Numbered from the stretch's first letter, positions 1 through 8,237 are shown. The stretch: DNA of 22,653 nt from an uncultured Lachnospiraceae bacterium (GCA_910586755.1 CAJUJM010000098.1:1-22653), one strand, 5' to 3'. The notes: a model not told the origin generated them from the sequence alone. Program-made: numbers and translations.

Positions 1-82
1 GACGGCATAAGTCTTCAAATTTAAACCGAATCCCGCGTGCATCATGATTATATGTAGCAAAGCTTTCCCAGTTTATTCGCAT
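1..82 (-). CDS. Partial gene, N-terminal 27 residues of an unrecognised protein
   Basis: An ATG at 82 (reading leftwards) is preceded by a good AGGGGG ribosome binding site and stays open to the window edge. It begins MRINWESFATYN and includes the stretch RFKFEDLC. A W..F...N....KFEDLC start is common in proteins of defence or mobile islands with a restriction-endonuclease-like N-terminus, but 27 residues are too few to assign a family. The 292 bases upstream (83-374) contain no gene and carry the repeats described at 285-356. Function unknown; the reading frame and start are fairly secure. Confidence 0.55.
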   Translation of the reverse strand, partial: MRINWESFATYNHDARGIRFKFEDLCR

Positions 83-284
83 TTCAATCCCCCTATCCCA
101 CATATAGCAAACCAATAATATCACTGATTCCAAATTTAAGCCGATTCTTTTTACTGATATTGCTGTGTATTGTCCAACCTGCAATCATTTTACCACAGTA
201 TCTCTGAATTTTGAAGCTTTGCTGTCTAATACCGAAAATAAATACTGACTTCCAGAAATCTACCCCTGCAAGCCAGCTACTATA

Positions 285-356
285 ACACCATACACAATTT
301 ACCTTCTATTTGTGTATGTAGTTCCTATTTTCTACTATTTTCGTACACCATACACA
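285..356. repeat. Cluster of three copies of a CATACACA motif (two direct, one inverted)
   Basis: The 12-mer ACACCATACACA occurs at 285-296 and again at 345-356, exactly 60 nt apart. The inverted form TTGTGTATG at 310-318 pairs with CATACACAA at 289-297 (9-bp stem, 12-nt loop). The cluster lies between the truncated SUMF1-flavodoxin gene and the promoter side of the partial gene at 1-82. It could be an operator array for that gene, or transposase-binding repeats at the end of an element that cut the flavodoxin gene. Apart from this, 83-374 shows nothing I can name. Confidence 0.5.
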
Positions 357-374
357 TAATACACTCTCAAAACC

Positions 375-1631
375 TTACTCCATATAAGGATAGCCAAGGA
401 TGATGGTATCATAACCGTCCATGTTTTCCACATGGGATGCCAGTTCCGGCCTTGCCTGTTCGCTCTGGTCCCGCTGCGCCTCGTCCAGAACCGTATTGTA
501 ATCACTGGAATAAGGATTTACCAGCGTAATCTCAAACAGATCCGCCCCTGTCTGACTCTGGATCTCCTCCGCAATTCCCCGTGTATTTCCTCCCCACGAG
601 AAATAAGCGATCAATATACTGCTTCCAGCGCTGCTGTCTCCCTGCTGCACATCTGTACCTGCCACATTGCCGGAACCGGGAATCCCATTTCTGGCAAGCC
701 GGAGGCCAATGTTGAAACTGGCCTTATCCTGATCCATCATGGCCCGATAGGCGCAGCGCATATTTTTGGCAAAATCATTCCATCCGCCGCCCCGGTAAAC
801 CCGGCGCGTCCCGGAATCTGCCCCCACCGGATCCTTTTGTTCCTCTGTGGAATACGCTCCATAAATGTCCCATGTCCACTCGCCTACATTTCCGTGCATA
901 TCATAAAGCCCCAGGGGATTCGGAGAAAAGCTGCCCACCTCAACCGTTGTCTGCCGGTACTCTCCGGGTTTCACGGTGAGATTTCCCTGGGAGAAATAAT
1001 TTTCTTCAATCCCATAAGGGTAATGCCCGTAATAATTGGCTTCTTCCGCGCTTGGAGAATTTTCCATATAAAACGGGGTTGTCGTGCCTGCGCGACAGGC
1101 ATATTCCCATTCCGCTTCCGTCGGCAGCCGGTATCCGTCCGCGCTGCGATTCCAGCTTACATTCTCTCCGTTAATGGAATAGGCAGGCTCCAGCCCTTTT
1201 TCTTCGCTGTAAGCATTGCAGAAAGAAACCGCCTCCAGCCATGAGATATTTTCCACCGGAAGGCCGCTGCCGGTAAAATTGCTGGGATTACTTCCCATAA
1301 CTGCCTCATACTCCGCCTGAGTCACCTCATAGGGGGACATGTAAAAGTCGCTGACCGTAACGGTATGCTGCGTTTCATCTGCGCTGCGCCAACTCTCCGT
1401 CTCCGGGCTGCCCATCTTAAACGTGCCGCCTGTAATACGAATAAAGCCATCTTCCACATCCACTTTCGTTTCCTGTCCGGCGCTGTCCTGCACATTGGAC
1501 ACCTTATTTTCACTGTTTCCAGACTGAACATCTGCCTGCGTATTCTCCTGGCGTTTCATCTCTGACTGTCCGCAGGCTGTAAGCGATATGAGAAGCATTG
1601 CAGATAAAAATACTGCTATAACTTTTTTCAT
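375..1631 (-). CDS. SUMF1/FGE-type lipoprotein with a C-terminally truncated flavodoxin domain
   Basis: 418 residues. A lipoprotein signal peptide ends in LTAC (lipid-anchored Cys20), so the protein should sit on the outer face of the membrane. Residues about 60-310 form a formylglycine-generating-enzyme-like (SUMF1/EgtB/PvdO) domain, with GGTFKMGS, a YEVTQAEY block, RLPTEAEWEYACRAG, GNVGEWTWD and RVYRGGGW. A flavodoxin domain starts near 337 (AYFSWGGNTRGIAEEI) but stops at GYPYME, where the intact paralogue next door has GYPIWWGDMP. Roughly the last half of the flavodoxin fold is therefore missing, and the DNA beyond the stop does not restore it. It is the third gene of an operon with the flavodoxin (8-nt gap) and TetR genes. 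The SUMF1 domain is not necessarily sulfatase-related; such domains often have other oxidative roles. The truncation makes FMN binding doubtful. Confidence 0.85.
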   Translation of the reverse strand: MKKVIAVFLSAMLLISLTACGQSEMKRQENTQADVQSGNSENKVSNVQDSAGQETKVDVEDGFIRITGGTFKMGSPETESWRSADETQHTVTVSDFYMSPYEVTQAEYEAVMGSNPSNFTGSGLPVENISWLEAVSFCNAYSEEKGLEPAYSINGENVSWNRSADGYRLPTEAEWEYACRAGTTTPFYMENSPSAEEANYYGHYPYGIEENYFSQGNLTVKPGEYRQTTVEVGSFSPNPLGLYDMHGNVGEWTWDIYGAYSTEEQKDPVGADSGTRRVYRGGGWNDFAKNMRCAYRAMMDQDKASFNIGLRLARNGIPGSGNVAGTDVQQGDSSAGSSILIAYFSWGGNTRGIAEEIQSQTGADLFEITLVNPYSSDYNTVLDEAQRDQSEQARPELASHVENMDGYDTIILGYPYME

Positions 1632-1639
1632 ACTACCTC

Positions 1640-2305
1640 CTACTCCGCCTGTCTGATACCCTCAAGCCACTCTGCCACACTGCTTTCTGCACTATCTGCC
1701 GCAGAACTGCTGATATGAAGACCGTCAAGAACCTCTGCTCCCGATTCCAGCTTTGCAATCGTCCCCGGTGTTCCCGAAAGCCCGCTGCCGCCGCTGGTAC
1801 AGAATGGAGCGATGGTCTTTCCACTGAAATCGTATGTATCAAAAAACGTATACAGAATTCGGGGCATATCCCCCCACCAGATCGGGTATCCCACATAGAC
1901 AACTTCGTACTGCTCAAAATCCGTTATGCTGCCGGATATTGCAGGACGGGCATCCGGGTCATTCTGCTCCGCCGTGGCCCGTGTGGTACGGTCATTGTAG
2001 TTCAGATCCTCATCCGTATAGGGCTGTTCCGGCACGATTTCATATAAATCCGCATCCTGCAGTCTGGCCAGTGTCTCTGCAACTGCCTTTGTATTTCCCG
2101 TAGCCGAAAAATAAACGACCAGCGCCCTGGCTTCTGTTTCGGATGGTTCCTCTGAGGATTCTTCTTTTATCACGTTTTGCTCCTCTGTACTCTGCATGGA
2201 AGTTTCCGGCTCAGGGGCGCGGGATGATTCTCCTGCATTGTTTCCACTGCCGCAGGCAGCAAGGCTGAATATGATTGCAAGTGTGATAAAATTTAATTTT
2301 TTCAT
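1640..2305 (-). CDS. Flavodoxin-domain lipoprotein
   Basis: 221 residues. A signal peptide with lipobox LAAC (Cys18) is followed by an acidic linker rich in Ser and Glu, then a complete long-chain-like flavodoxin domain from about residue 62. The FMN phosphate loop is visible as YFSATGNTKAVA, and the isoalloxazine-contact region as GYPIWWGDMP with a later CTSGGSGLSGT. Secreted flavodoxins of this kind are common in Clostridia and are presumed to be extracytoplasmic electron carriers or quinone/azo reductases; the exact partner is unknown. It lies between the TetR gene (22-nt gap upstream) and the SUMF1-flavodoxin gene, so it is very probably controlled by that repressor. Confidence 0.9.
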   Translation of the reverse strand: MKKLNFITLAIIFSLAACGSGNNAGESSRAPEPETSMQSTEEQNVIKEESSEEPSETEARALVVYFSATGNTKAVAETLARLQDADLYEIVPEQPYTDEDLNYNDRTTRATAEQNDPDARPAISGSITDFEQYEVVYVGYPIWWGDMPRILYTFFDTYDFSGKTIAPFCTSGGSGLSGTPGTIAKLESGAEVLDGLHISSSAADSAESSVAEWLEGIRQAE

Positions 2306-2327
2306 ACCTCGTTTTCCTTTCTTACTT

Positions 2328-2951
2328 TCATGTTGATAATAATTTCTTTATTTCCGTATAAGTAATCTCGTAAATGGACATATACACATAGTTTACTCCC
2401 GCCTGTCTCATTGCTTCCTTCTGCTTCTCTGTTACCACAGTATAAGGATATATCCCAAACATAAACGGGAAAAAAGAATAGATAAAATCCTGCTTATCGC
2501 GAACCGGCATCTCCGGAAAAAATTTATCCAGACAATTTCTGACCTCTGACAGTGTCTGCCCATAAACCACCTTAAAATCTGTCAACCGTTCAATCCGGCT
2601 GTTTTCTTCCATATCATAATGATTCATAGACAGTATTTTCAACAGATTCTGCCGTTCTTCCAGTGAATGGGCCAACGCATCCGCAAACTCCTCAGAAGTC
2701 ATTTTCTCATGCTCCGTCTGAATCTGCCTTAGTCTGTCAATCCATAACCCATACTCTCTTTGCAGCAGCGCCAAAAAAATTTCCTCTTTTGTCTGGAAGT
2801 AATTGTAGATGGAAGTCCTGGTAAAGGATGTTGCATTTCCAATCTCTTTAAGGGTAATCTCCTTAAAACTCATAGTCTTGTACAGTTCTGCACAGGCTGT
2901 TATGATTTCTTCTTTTCTCGCTGCTGTCAGCTCTTCTGATCCCTTTGGCAT
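2328..2951 (-). CDS. TetR/AcrR-family transcriptional regulator
   Basis: 207 residues. The N-terminal helix-turn-helix covers about residues 10-55 (TLKEIGNATSFTRTSIYNYF then QTKEEIFLALL), the classic TetR DNA-binding layout, followed by an all-helical ligand domain. The ATG at 2951 has an AAGGAGG site 6 nt upstream. It is the first gene of the TetR-flavodoxin-SUMF1 operon, and two identical palindromes straddle its promoter, so autoregulation is very likely. The ligand cannot be told from sequence; the downstream secreted flavoproteins hint at a redox-active or xenobiotic signal. Confidence 0.92.
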   Translation of the reverse strand: MPKGSEELTAARKEEIITACAELYKTMSFKEITLKEIGNATSFTRTSIYNYFQTKEEIFLALLQREYGLWIDRLRQIQTEHEKMTSEEFADALAHSLEERQNLLKILSMNHYDMEENSRIERLTDFKVVYGQTLSEVRNCLDKFFPEMPVRDKQDFIYSFFPFMFGIYPYTVVTEKQKEAMRQAGVNYVYMSIYEITYTEIKKLLST

Positions 2952-2987
2952 CCTGCGCCTCCTTATATGATAGAAAATCTTCTATTC

Positions 2988-3000
2988 TGACACCGTGTCA
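2988..3000. promoter_or_regulatory. TetR operator 1, palindrome TGACACCGTGTCA
   Basis: A 13-bp palindrome with a single central base (15 bp counting the flanking C/G pair). It lies just downstream of the -10 box, around the expected transcription start, where a bound repressor would block initiation. It is identical to the copy at 3024-3036. Confidence 0.85.
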
Positions 3001-3008
3001 GTTTTTAT

Positions 3009-3037
3009 ATTATAAACTGATTCTGACACCGTGTCAA
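3009..3037 (-). promoter_or_regulatory. Consensus sigma-A promoter of the TetR operon
   Basis: On the minus strand a perfect -35 TTGACA (3032-3037) and a perfect -10 TATAAT (3009-3014) are separated by 17 nt. This is a full-consensus promoter about 60 nt upstream of the TetR start codon. The -35 box is part of the right-hand operator. Confidence 0.9.
3024..3036. promoter_or_regulatory. TetR operator 2, palindrome TGACACCGTGTCA
   Basis: Second exact copy of the 13-bp palindrome, centred 36 bp from operator 1 and overlapping the -35 hexamer. The pair brackets the -10 box, a layout expected for tight autorepression. Confidence 0.85.
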
Positions 3038-3138
3038 TATATTTTTTGAAATTTTTACCTTTAGAGGATTCAGACTTTCAAAAGCAGATGGGTTATGCGT
3101 CTCTGCTTTCCTGTCACTTCAAAATCGCATATAAAGAA

Positions 3139-3175
3139 AAGGCATTTGACGGTATCCAATATCGTCAAATACCTT
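3139..3175 (-). terminator. Terminator after the bgl-regulator gene cluster
   Basis: AAGGCATTTGACG (3139-3151) pairs with CGTCAAATACCTT (3163-3175). The single C/A difference becomes a U-G wobble in the minus-strand RNA, giving a 13-bp stem with an 11-nt loop. On the minus strand it is followed by TTTTCTTT and sits about 5 nt after the stop of the Cdd1-type gene. Confidence 0.85.
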
Positions 3176-3179
3176 TATT

Positions 3180-3467
3180 TTAACGGCTTTCCGGATATTC
3201 TTTATCTTTCCAATACCACCATTTTAATTTTTCTGGTTCATGCTCCTCCTGTTCTGCAAAGTACACTGCACAGCGGAATACGTACAGTACGCAGCGGTCA
3301 TCTTGGAATCCTTTTTTTAGACAATCTAAATGATATAATTCTTCCGGATCTTTTCCCTTTAAATCTGCAATACAATGGATCCCGATATTCTGCAGATGCT
3401 GCTCCATATTGGCTCCAACACCCGGTATTTTTTTCAAATCACTACTCCTGCTTTTGTCGTAAAGCAT
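3180..3467 (-). CDS. Cdd1-type (pathogenicity-locus) helix-hairpin-helix protein
   Basis: 95 residues. A helix-hairpin-helix motif appears at about 12-40 (LKKIPGVGANMEQHLQNIGI, then DLKGKDPEELY). The C-terminal part has the Cys/Tyr pattern of the small Cdd1 family (DRCVLYVFRCAVYFAE, with paired Cys and aromatic residues). The family is widespread in Firmicutes, is named after an ORF next to the C. difficile pathogenicity locus, and has no settled function; the HhH motif suggests nucleic-acid contact. It follows the MerR-like gene by about 44 nt and is the last gene before a strong terminator. Confidence 0.8.
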   Translation of the reverse strand: MLYDKSRSSDLKKIPGVGANMEQHLQNIGIHCIADLKGKDPEELYHLDCLKKGFQDDRCVLYVFRCAVYFAEQEEHEPEKLKWWYWKDKEYPESR

Positions 3468-3511
3468 ATCCTGACCCTCACTTCCATTATTCCCGTAAAG
3501 TATTCCTCACG

Positions 3512-3859
3512 TTACTTCCTATGTTTAATTTTATATCTCAGGTAATCCAGATGATCCAGTTTCTTTTCCCGGAAATGGATCTCATCTAAAAGTCCGGCTC
3601 TCTTTTTCTGAAGAATACGCAAGCGCTCATCTCCGGTATTTGCCCCCTGAATTACCAATATCATATATTCTTCCACTTCTTCTTTCTCAAACCCGATATC
3701 GTGAAGGGTCATAATTAGACTCAGCCGTTCCAGATCCTGCTCATCATACTGCCAGTCTTCCTTTCCCTTCTTTACTGACCCAGATCCGCTTAAGTGTTCA
3801 TATTCCTTTAAGATCTTTTCAGGAATCTGATACCGGCAGCTGACCTCTTCCATCGTCAT
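3512..3859 (-). CDS. MerR-like transcriptional regulator
   Basis: 115 residues from the preferred start at 3859. The N-terminal half has a MerR-type winged helix-turn-helix (EVSCRYQIPEKILKEYE, then WQYDEQDLERLSLIMTLHDIGF). The C-terminal half is a Lys/Glu-rich helix suited to a dimer coiled coil, with no metal-binding cysteines. An earlier in-frame ATG at 3868 is only 2 nt from the GGAG site, whereas 3859 has 11 nt spacing. Either start overlaps the 3' end of the LysR gene by about 40-50 bp, so translation is probably coupled. MerR-like genes of this type are often beside Cdd1 genes in Lachnospiraceae; the target is unknown. Confidence 0.8.
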   Translation of the reverse strand: MTMEEVSCRYQIPEKILKEYEHLSGSGSVKKGKEDWQYDEQDLERLSLIMTLHDIGFEKEEVEEYMILVIQGANTGDERLRILQKKRAGLLDEIHFREKKLDHLDYLRYKIKHRK

Positions 3860-4747
3860 AGCCTTCATTGCTCCTCTCTTTATAAAAAATAGTTCTTAAA
3901 TGCTCTATAAAATGACGCATAAGCGGGGATAAAAACTGACTCTTTTTCCACACCAGGACTGCCCCTGTAGAAAGTATTGGGTCAAACGGCACAAATACAA
4001 GATTCTGATACACTTTATCATGCTCCATACAAAGGGCTGCCCCGCCAACACTCTCCACCATCACTGCAGCATTATAGAGCAGATTATAGGTTGCCACCAC
4101 ATGCAATTTTTCATAATCTTCCTGAAACCAGTTGGCCAGTTCATTTTGAACAGAATCTCTTTTCGGCAATAAAACAGGAATTTTCAGCAAATCCTTGGAA
4201 GAGACAGATTCCTTTTGGGAAAGCGGCGAACCATTACAGACCAAAACTCCCCATCTTGCTTTCTCTGGCAGACGAATAAATTGATACTTCCCCACATCCA
4301 CCGGCTCCGTCAGAAGTCCAATGTCCGTCAAGCCCTTTTCAATCCGCTCCTTAATCCGGTCTGCTGTAGAGCTATAGATATCAAAAGTAACCTCTGGGTG
4401 CTGCTGATAAAATTCCGTCATACAATTTGTCAGAAGATGCATACTCTTTGTTTCTCCACTGCCGATGGAGATGACCCCCTCAGGTTTTCCCCATCATGGC
4501 ACAATTCCTGTTTTGTTTTATTCGCCAGTTCCAGCATCTCCTGTGCCCGCCGCTTCAAAATCATTCCTTCTTCTGTAAGCGCAATGTTATGTTTTCCCCG
4601 CTTAATCAAGCTTACGCCCAGTTCCTGCTCCATCTGAGCCAGCTGTCTTGACAGAGTCGGCTGGGTAATATGCAAAAGCTCCGCCGCTTTTGTAATATTC
4701 TCTTCCCTTGCTACCATCAGGTAATATTCCAGTACACGTAATTCCAT
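3819..4747 (-). pseudogene. LysR-family regulator split by a one-base frameshift
   Basis: The first 90 or so residues (from ATG 4747) are a LysR winged helix-turn-helix (EYYLMVAREENITKAAELLH, then ITQPTLSRQLAQMEQELG). The rest, in another frame to 3819, is a LysR effector-binding domain. The frames join at the run of five C at 4475-4479 (five G on the coding strand). Adding one G gives a continuous reading RGVISIGSGETKSMHLL, which is exactly the expected domain linker. The gene starts 17 nt after the glucosidase stop and would naturally control the bgl operon or a nearby promoter. Either it is a true pseudogene, a phase-variable or slippage gene, or the sequence has a homopolymer error; a full-length product of about 305 residues would be normal for the family. 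Confidence 0.88.
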
Positions 4748-4764
4748 GAATCGCCTCTTCTTTT

Positions 4765-6228
4765 TTACAATTCCGCTCCATTTATGGCAATCACTCTCTG
4801 ATACCAGTAGAAACTATCTTTCCGTCTGCGCTTTAGCGTTCCATTGCCCTGATTATCTTTATCTACATAGACAAGTCCATAGCGTTTTGCCATTTCTCCT
4901 GTTCCGGCGCTTACAAGATCCGTGCAGCCCCAAACCGTATAGCCAATAAGCTCTACGCCGTCCTCCACTGCTTCCGCCATCTGCCGGATGTGTTCTCTCA
5001 TATATTCAATCCGGTAAGGATCGTGGATGTTCCCGTCCTCATCCACTTTATCCTCTGCCCCAAGGCCATTTTCCACTACCATCAGGGGAATCTGATAGCG
5101 CCCATAGAATTCATTCAACAGGTAGCGAAGCCCTTTCGGATCAATCGTCCATCCCCACTGGCTCTGTTCCAGATATGGATTTGCCGGCCCCCTCATCATG
5201 TTTCCGGACGCTACGGGCACATTGGGATCATTGGTGGCCGTACTGCTGGAATAGTAGCTGAAGGTCATGAAATCAACCGTTCCTGCTTTTAATGCTTCTG
5301 CATCTCCGTTCTCAAAGGGGATTTGGATCCCTTTTTCTTTCCATAACCGTTTTGCGAATGCCGGATATGCTCCGCGCACATGGACATCCCCGCAATAATA
5401 ATTTGCTAACTGCATGGTCTGCTGCCCTTTCAGCACATCATCCGGCCTGCAGGTATAAGGATAGGCAATCCTGCTTAACAACATACAGCCCAGCTTATTC
5501 TCCGGATTGATTTCGTGAGCCAGCTTTACTGCTTTTGCACTGGCTACCAGCTGATGATGAAGGGCCGTATACCGCCTCTGTTCATTATCCCAGCTTTCGT
5601 CTAACCCTGCAAGGACTCCTACCGCCGTATCACGCCCCGGCGGCAGGATCCCGCCGCCCATAAGATTGCCGTAGGTTCCCATCAGCAAAATGTTTATTTC
5701 GTTAAAGGTCAGCCAGTACCGCACCAAATCTTTATATTCCTCAAACAGCACTTTGCAGTAATTCAGATAAAAATCAATCAGCTTTCGATTGCTCCAGCCG
5801 CCATATTCCTTTGCCAAATAGTAAGGAAGCTCATAATGGCTGATGGTAACCAGCGGTTCTATTCCGTATTTTTTACACTCTAAAAATACATTGCGGTAAA
5901 ACTCAATCCCCCGGGGATTTGGCTTTTCTTCATCTCCTCTGGGAAACAGCCGCGTCCAGTTTACAGACATCCGAAACACTTTAAATCCCATTTCCCCATA
6001 CAGAGCAATATCCTCTTTGTAGTGATGGTAAAAGTCTACTGCTTCATGGCTGGGATAATGGTATTCCGGCAGGATGCCGTCTGTTACATGGCGGGGCGTG
6101 GTTTTTGTCCCGCCTGTCATCACATCCGGCACAGAAATCCCCTTTCCGTCTTCCTGCCAGCCGCCTTCAAATTGATTGGCTGCCGTAGCGCCGCCCCACA
6201 AAAAGCCTTTTGGCATTGATTTTTCCAT
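4765..6228 (-). CDS. bglA: GH1 6-phospho-beta-glucosidase
   Basis: 487 residues from ATG 6228, which has AAAGGAAATAAT directly upstream; an earlier in-frame ATG at 6270 lies before this site and was rejected. It is a glycoside hydrolase family 1 enzyme: FLWGGATAANQFEGG at the N-terminus, acid/base Glu177 in TFNEIN, nucleophile Glu386 in VVENGLG, and VWGCTDLVSAGTG near the C-terminus. The S440-K448-Y450 pattern matches the phosphate-binding triad of 6-phospho-enzymes. It should cleave phosphorylated beta-glucosides (cellobiose-, salicin- or arbutin-6-P type) in the cytoplasm to glucose-6-phosphate plus aglycone or sugar. It follows the PTS permease by 17 nt, confirming a PTS-linked pathway. 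The symbol is by function only. Confidence 0.93.
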   Translation of the reverse strand: MEKSMPKGFLWGGATAANQFEGGWQEDGKGISVPDVMTGGTKTTPRHVTDGILPEYHYPSHEAVDFYHHYKEDIALYGEMGFKVFRMSVNWTRLFPRGDEEKPNPRGIEFYRNVFLECKKYGIEPLVTISHYELPYYLAKEYGGWSNRKLIDFYLNYCKVLFEEYKDLVRYWLTFNEINILLMGTYGNLMGGGILPPGRDTAVGVLAGLDESWDNEQRRYTALHHQLVASAKAVKLAHEINPENKLGCMLLSRIAYPYTCRPDDVLKGQQTMQLANYYCGDVHVRGAYPAFAKRLWKEKGIQIPFENGDAEALKAGTVDFMTFSYYSSSTATNDPNVPVASGNMMRGPANPYLEQSQWGWTIDPKGLRYLLNEFYGRYQIPLMVVENGLGAEDKVDEDGNIHDPYRIEYMREHIRQMAEAVEDGVELIGYTVWGCTDLVSAGTGEMAKRYGLVYVDKDNQGNGTLKRRRKDSFYWYQRVIAINGAEL

Positions 6229-6245
6229 ATTATTTCCTTTCCGGT

Positions 6246-8150
6246 CTATTTCTCCACCTGCATAATCCATTCTTCCGTCTGACGCATGCCTTTCTTTTTC
6301 AGTTCAAAGGATTGATAGTCAAAACTATTGGTAATCAAAAATGCGGTAACTGTAGGATATTTTTCTCCGATTTTTTGCAAATCAAAATTCATAAGAAGCT
6401 GTCCTTTGGTTACCCGATCTCCAGTCTTTACAACCGGGTCAAATCCTTCTCCATTAAGCTCCACCGTTTCCAGTCCCACATGAATCATCGTCTCCACTCC
6501 GTCAAGGCTTTTGATTCCAATGGCATGTTTTGTATCCGCAACTAAGATGATTTCTCCATCAAAGGGCGCGAAAACCTTTCCTTCCTCCGGACGGATCCCG
6601 CAGCCCTGCCCCAGAGCTCCAGCAGAAAAAACACCGTCTCCGATTTCTTCCAGAGCAATGACCTCTCCTTTTATAGGATTATAAATCCTGCCATCTGCCT
6701 GCTCTGTCTTGCCTGACTCTTTCCCTAAAATTGCAGCGTCACTCTTTTCCTTCTTTTCCATTATTACACTTTCCGCACCCTTTTCAAATTTAAGGGAAAA
6801 TACATATGTCAGAACCGCAGATACAACGGCGGAAATCACCAGAGCAATCTGGATGTTGTAAAAACAGGTCATGGAATTATCGCCTATGTAAAGGAGGACA
6901 GCGGGAAGTCCGGAAGAACCGGTGGCAAAACGGTGGGTCTGAGTCAAGCCTGCATACAATCCTCCGCAGCCACCGCCAATCATAGCCGCTGCCAACGGAT
7001 ACTTTTTGGGAAGTGTTACGCCATAAAGGGCCGGCTCCGTAATTCCCATAAGGCCGGTAATACCGGCAGAACCGGCAATCTGCTTCATTTTTGCATCTTT
7101 TGTTCTTAAAAATACCACAAGGCATGCAACACCCTGTGCAATGTTGGAGCATACACATCCCGGCCCGAAAATGCTGTCATAGCCAAGATCCGCCATCTGC
7201 ATAACGCCAAGAGGGGCAACTCCATTGTGCAGCCCGAACATTACCATCAGCGGCAGGAATCCACCAATCACTACGGCTGGCGCCCAGCTTGCATTTGTGC
7301 TTAAAAAGGTAAAGAACACAGCCAGTCCATCACCCAGAATACTTCCAATGGGACCAAGAACAGAAAAGGCCAGGGTTCCCATAATCAGGAATGTCAGCAT
7401 GGGAACAAATACCAGCTTCACAGATTTTGGTATGCAGCGATCCAGCCACCGTTCTACATAAGCCTGTACCAATATTACCAGGATAATCGGAATTACGCTT
7501 CCCGTATAGCCAGCCAGTGTAAATGGAATCACGCCAAAGAAGTGAACCGGCTCTCCTGCCGCAACCAATGCCGCCCAATTGGGATGGAGCATAATTGCGG
7601 CCACGCCTGCTGCCAGAATCGAATTACATTTCAGCTTCTGCGCCTCTGATACTGCCAACAGGATTGGCAGATAGTAGAACACGCCATCTGCAAACATATT
7701 CAGAAGATAATACGTCTGAGAAGAGGTATTGATCAGCTTAAACACCACCAACAGCGCCAGAAGCGCCTTAACCATTCCCGCTCCGGAAAGGGCCGGAATG
7801 ATAAGCTGGAATGTTCCGGATACAAAGTCAATGACAACTTCTGCCGGATTTTTCTTTTTGCCGTTCTGAGCTGCTTTCGTTTCCCCCGCATCTTTCCGCG
7901 GCCCGATCAACTTCTCCAATTCTTCATATACATATTTTACATGGGTTCCAATCACTACCTGAAATACGCCGCCGCTAATCAGTACCTTTGCTACCCCGTC
8001 CATTGCGTCCAGTCTGGCCTGATCCGCTTTCTGCTCGTCTGCCAGCTGAAACCGAAGCCTTGTCTGACAGTGATAAACATCCAATACATTCTCTTTGCCG
8101 CCGATTTTCTGTAAAATTTCCTGGGCAAGTCCCGTATACTCCTTACTCAT
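6246..8150 (-). CDS. bglP: PTS beta-glucoside permease, EIIBCA (BglP type)
   Basis: 634 residues from ATG 8150 (GAGAGGG site 4 nt upstream); an in-frame ATG at 8204 lacks a site. Domain order is B-C-A. EIIB carries the phosphorylated Cys28 in VYHCQTRLRF. EIIC, about residues 100-460, has many hydrophobic segments and the HNGVAPLG loop. EIIA at about 500-634 has His542 and the phosphoacceptor His557 in MIHVGLETVELNGEGF. The protein imports and phosphorylates aryl- or alkyl-beta-glucosides at the membrane using phosphate from HPr. It is the first gene of an operon with the GH1 enzyme, the LysR and MerR-like regulators and the Cdd1-type protein. No licT-type antiterminator gene or clear RAT/terminator was found upstream, unlike many bglP operons. 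Confidence 0.94.
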   Translation of the reverse strand: MSKEYTGLAQEILQKIGGKENVLDVYHCQTRLRFQLADEQKADQARLDAMDGVAKVLISGGVFQVVIGTHVKYVYEELEKLIGPRKDAGETKAAQNGKKKNPAEVVIDFVSGTFQLIIPALSGAGMVKALLALLVVFKLINTSSQTYYLLNMFADGVFYYLPILLAVSEAQKLKCNSILAAGVAAIMLHPNWAALVAAGEPVHFFGVIPFTLAGYTGSVIPIILVILVQAYVERWLDRCIPKSVKLVFVPMLTFLIMGTLAFSVLGPIGSILGDGLAVFFTFLSTNASWAPAVVIGGFLPLMVMFGLHNGVAPLGVMQMADLGYDSIFGPGCVCSNIAQGVACLVVFLRTKDAKMKQIAGSAGITGLMGITEPALYGVTLPKKYPLAAAMIGGGCGGLYAGLTQTHRFATGSSGLPAVLLYIGDNSMTCFYNIQIALVISAVVSAVLTYVFSLKFEKGAESVIMEKKEKSDAAILGKESGKTEQADGRIYNPIKGEVIALEEIGDGVFSAGALGQGCGIRPEEGKVFAPFDGEIILVADTKHAIGIKSLDGVETMIHVGLETVELNGEGFDPVVKTGDRVTKGQLLMNFDLQKIGEKYPTVTAFLITNSFDYQSFELKKKGMRQTEEWIMQVEK

Positions 8151-8222
8151 TTTCCCTCTCTGCCTTTCGTTTTTTATCAGGCGCGTCTCTGATGTATTCA
8201 TCATAGCATTGGATTTATAATA

Positions 8223-8237
8223 TGTAAAATGCTTACA
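8223..8237. promoter_or_regulatory. Palindrome upstream of the bgl operon, possible operator
   Basis: TGTAA-AATGC-TTACA is a 5-bp inverted repeat with a 5-nt spacer, about 75 nt upstream of the bglP start. The flanks extend it imperfectly (ATAATATGTAA against TTACATTAT). On the minus strand a TATTAT hexamer touching it could be a -10 box, but no good -35 is visible. It could be the target of the LysR-type protein or another regulator. Confidence 0.4.

Noticed and set aside
432..1244. Plus-strand open frame opposite the SUMF1 gene
   Set aside because: The minus strand carries strong SUMF1 motifs; the plus translation shows no known domain.
3095..3589. Plus-strand open frame across the Cdd1-type gene and its terminator
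   Set aside because: It runs through a clear minus-strand terminator and over a recognised minus-strand gene and has no plausible start signal.
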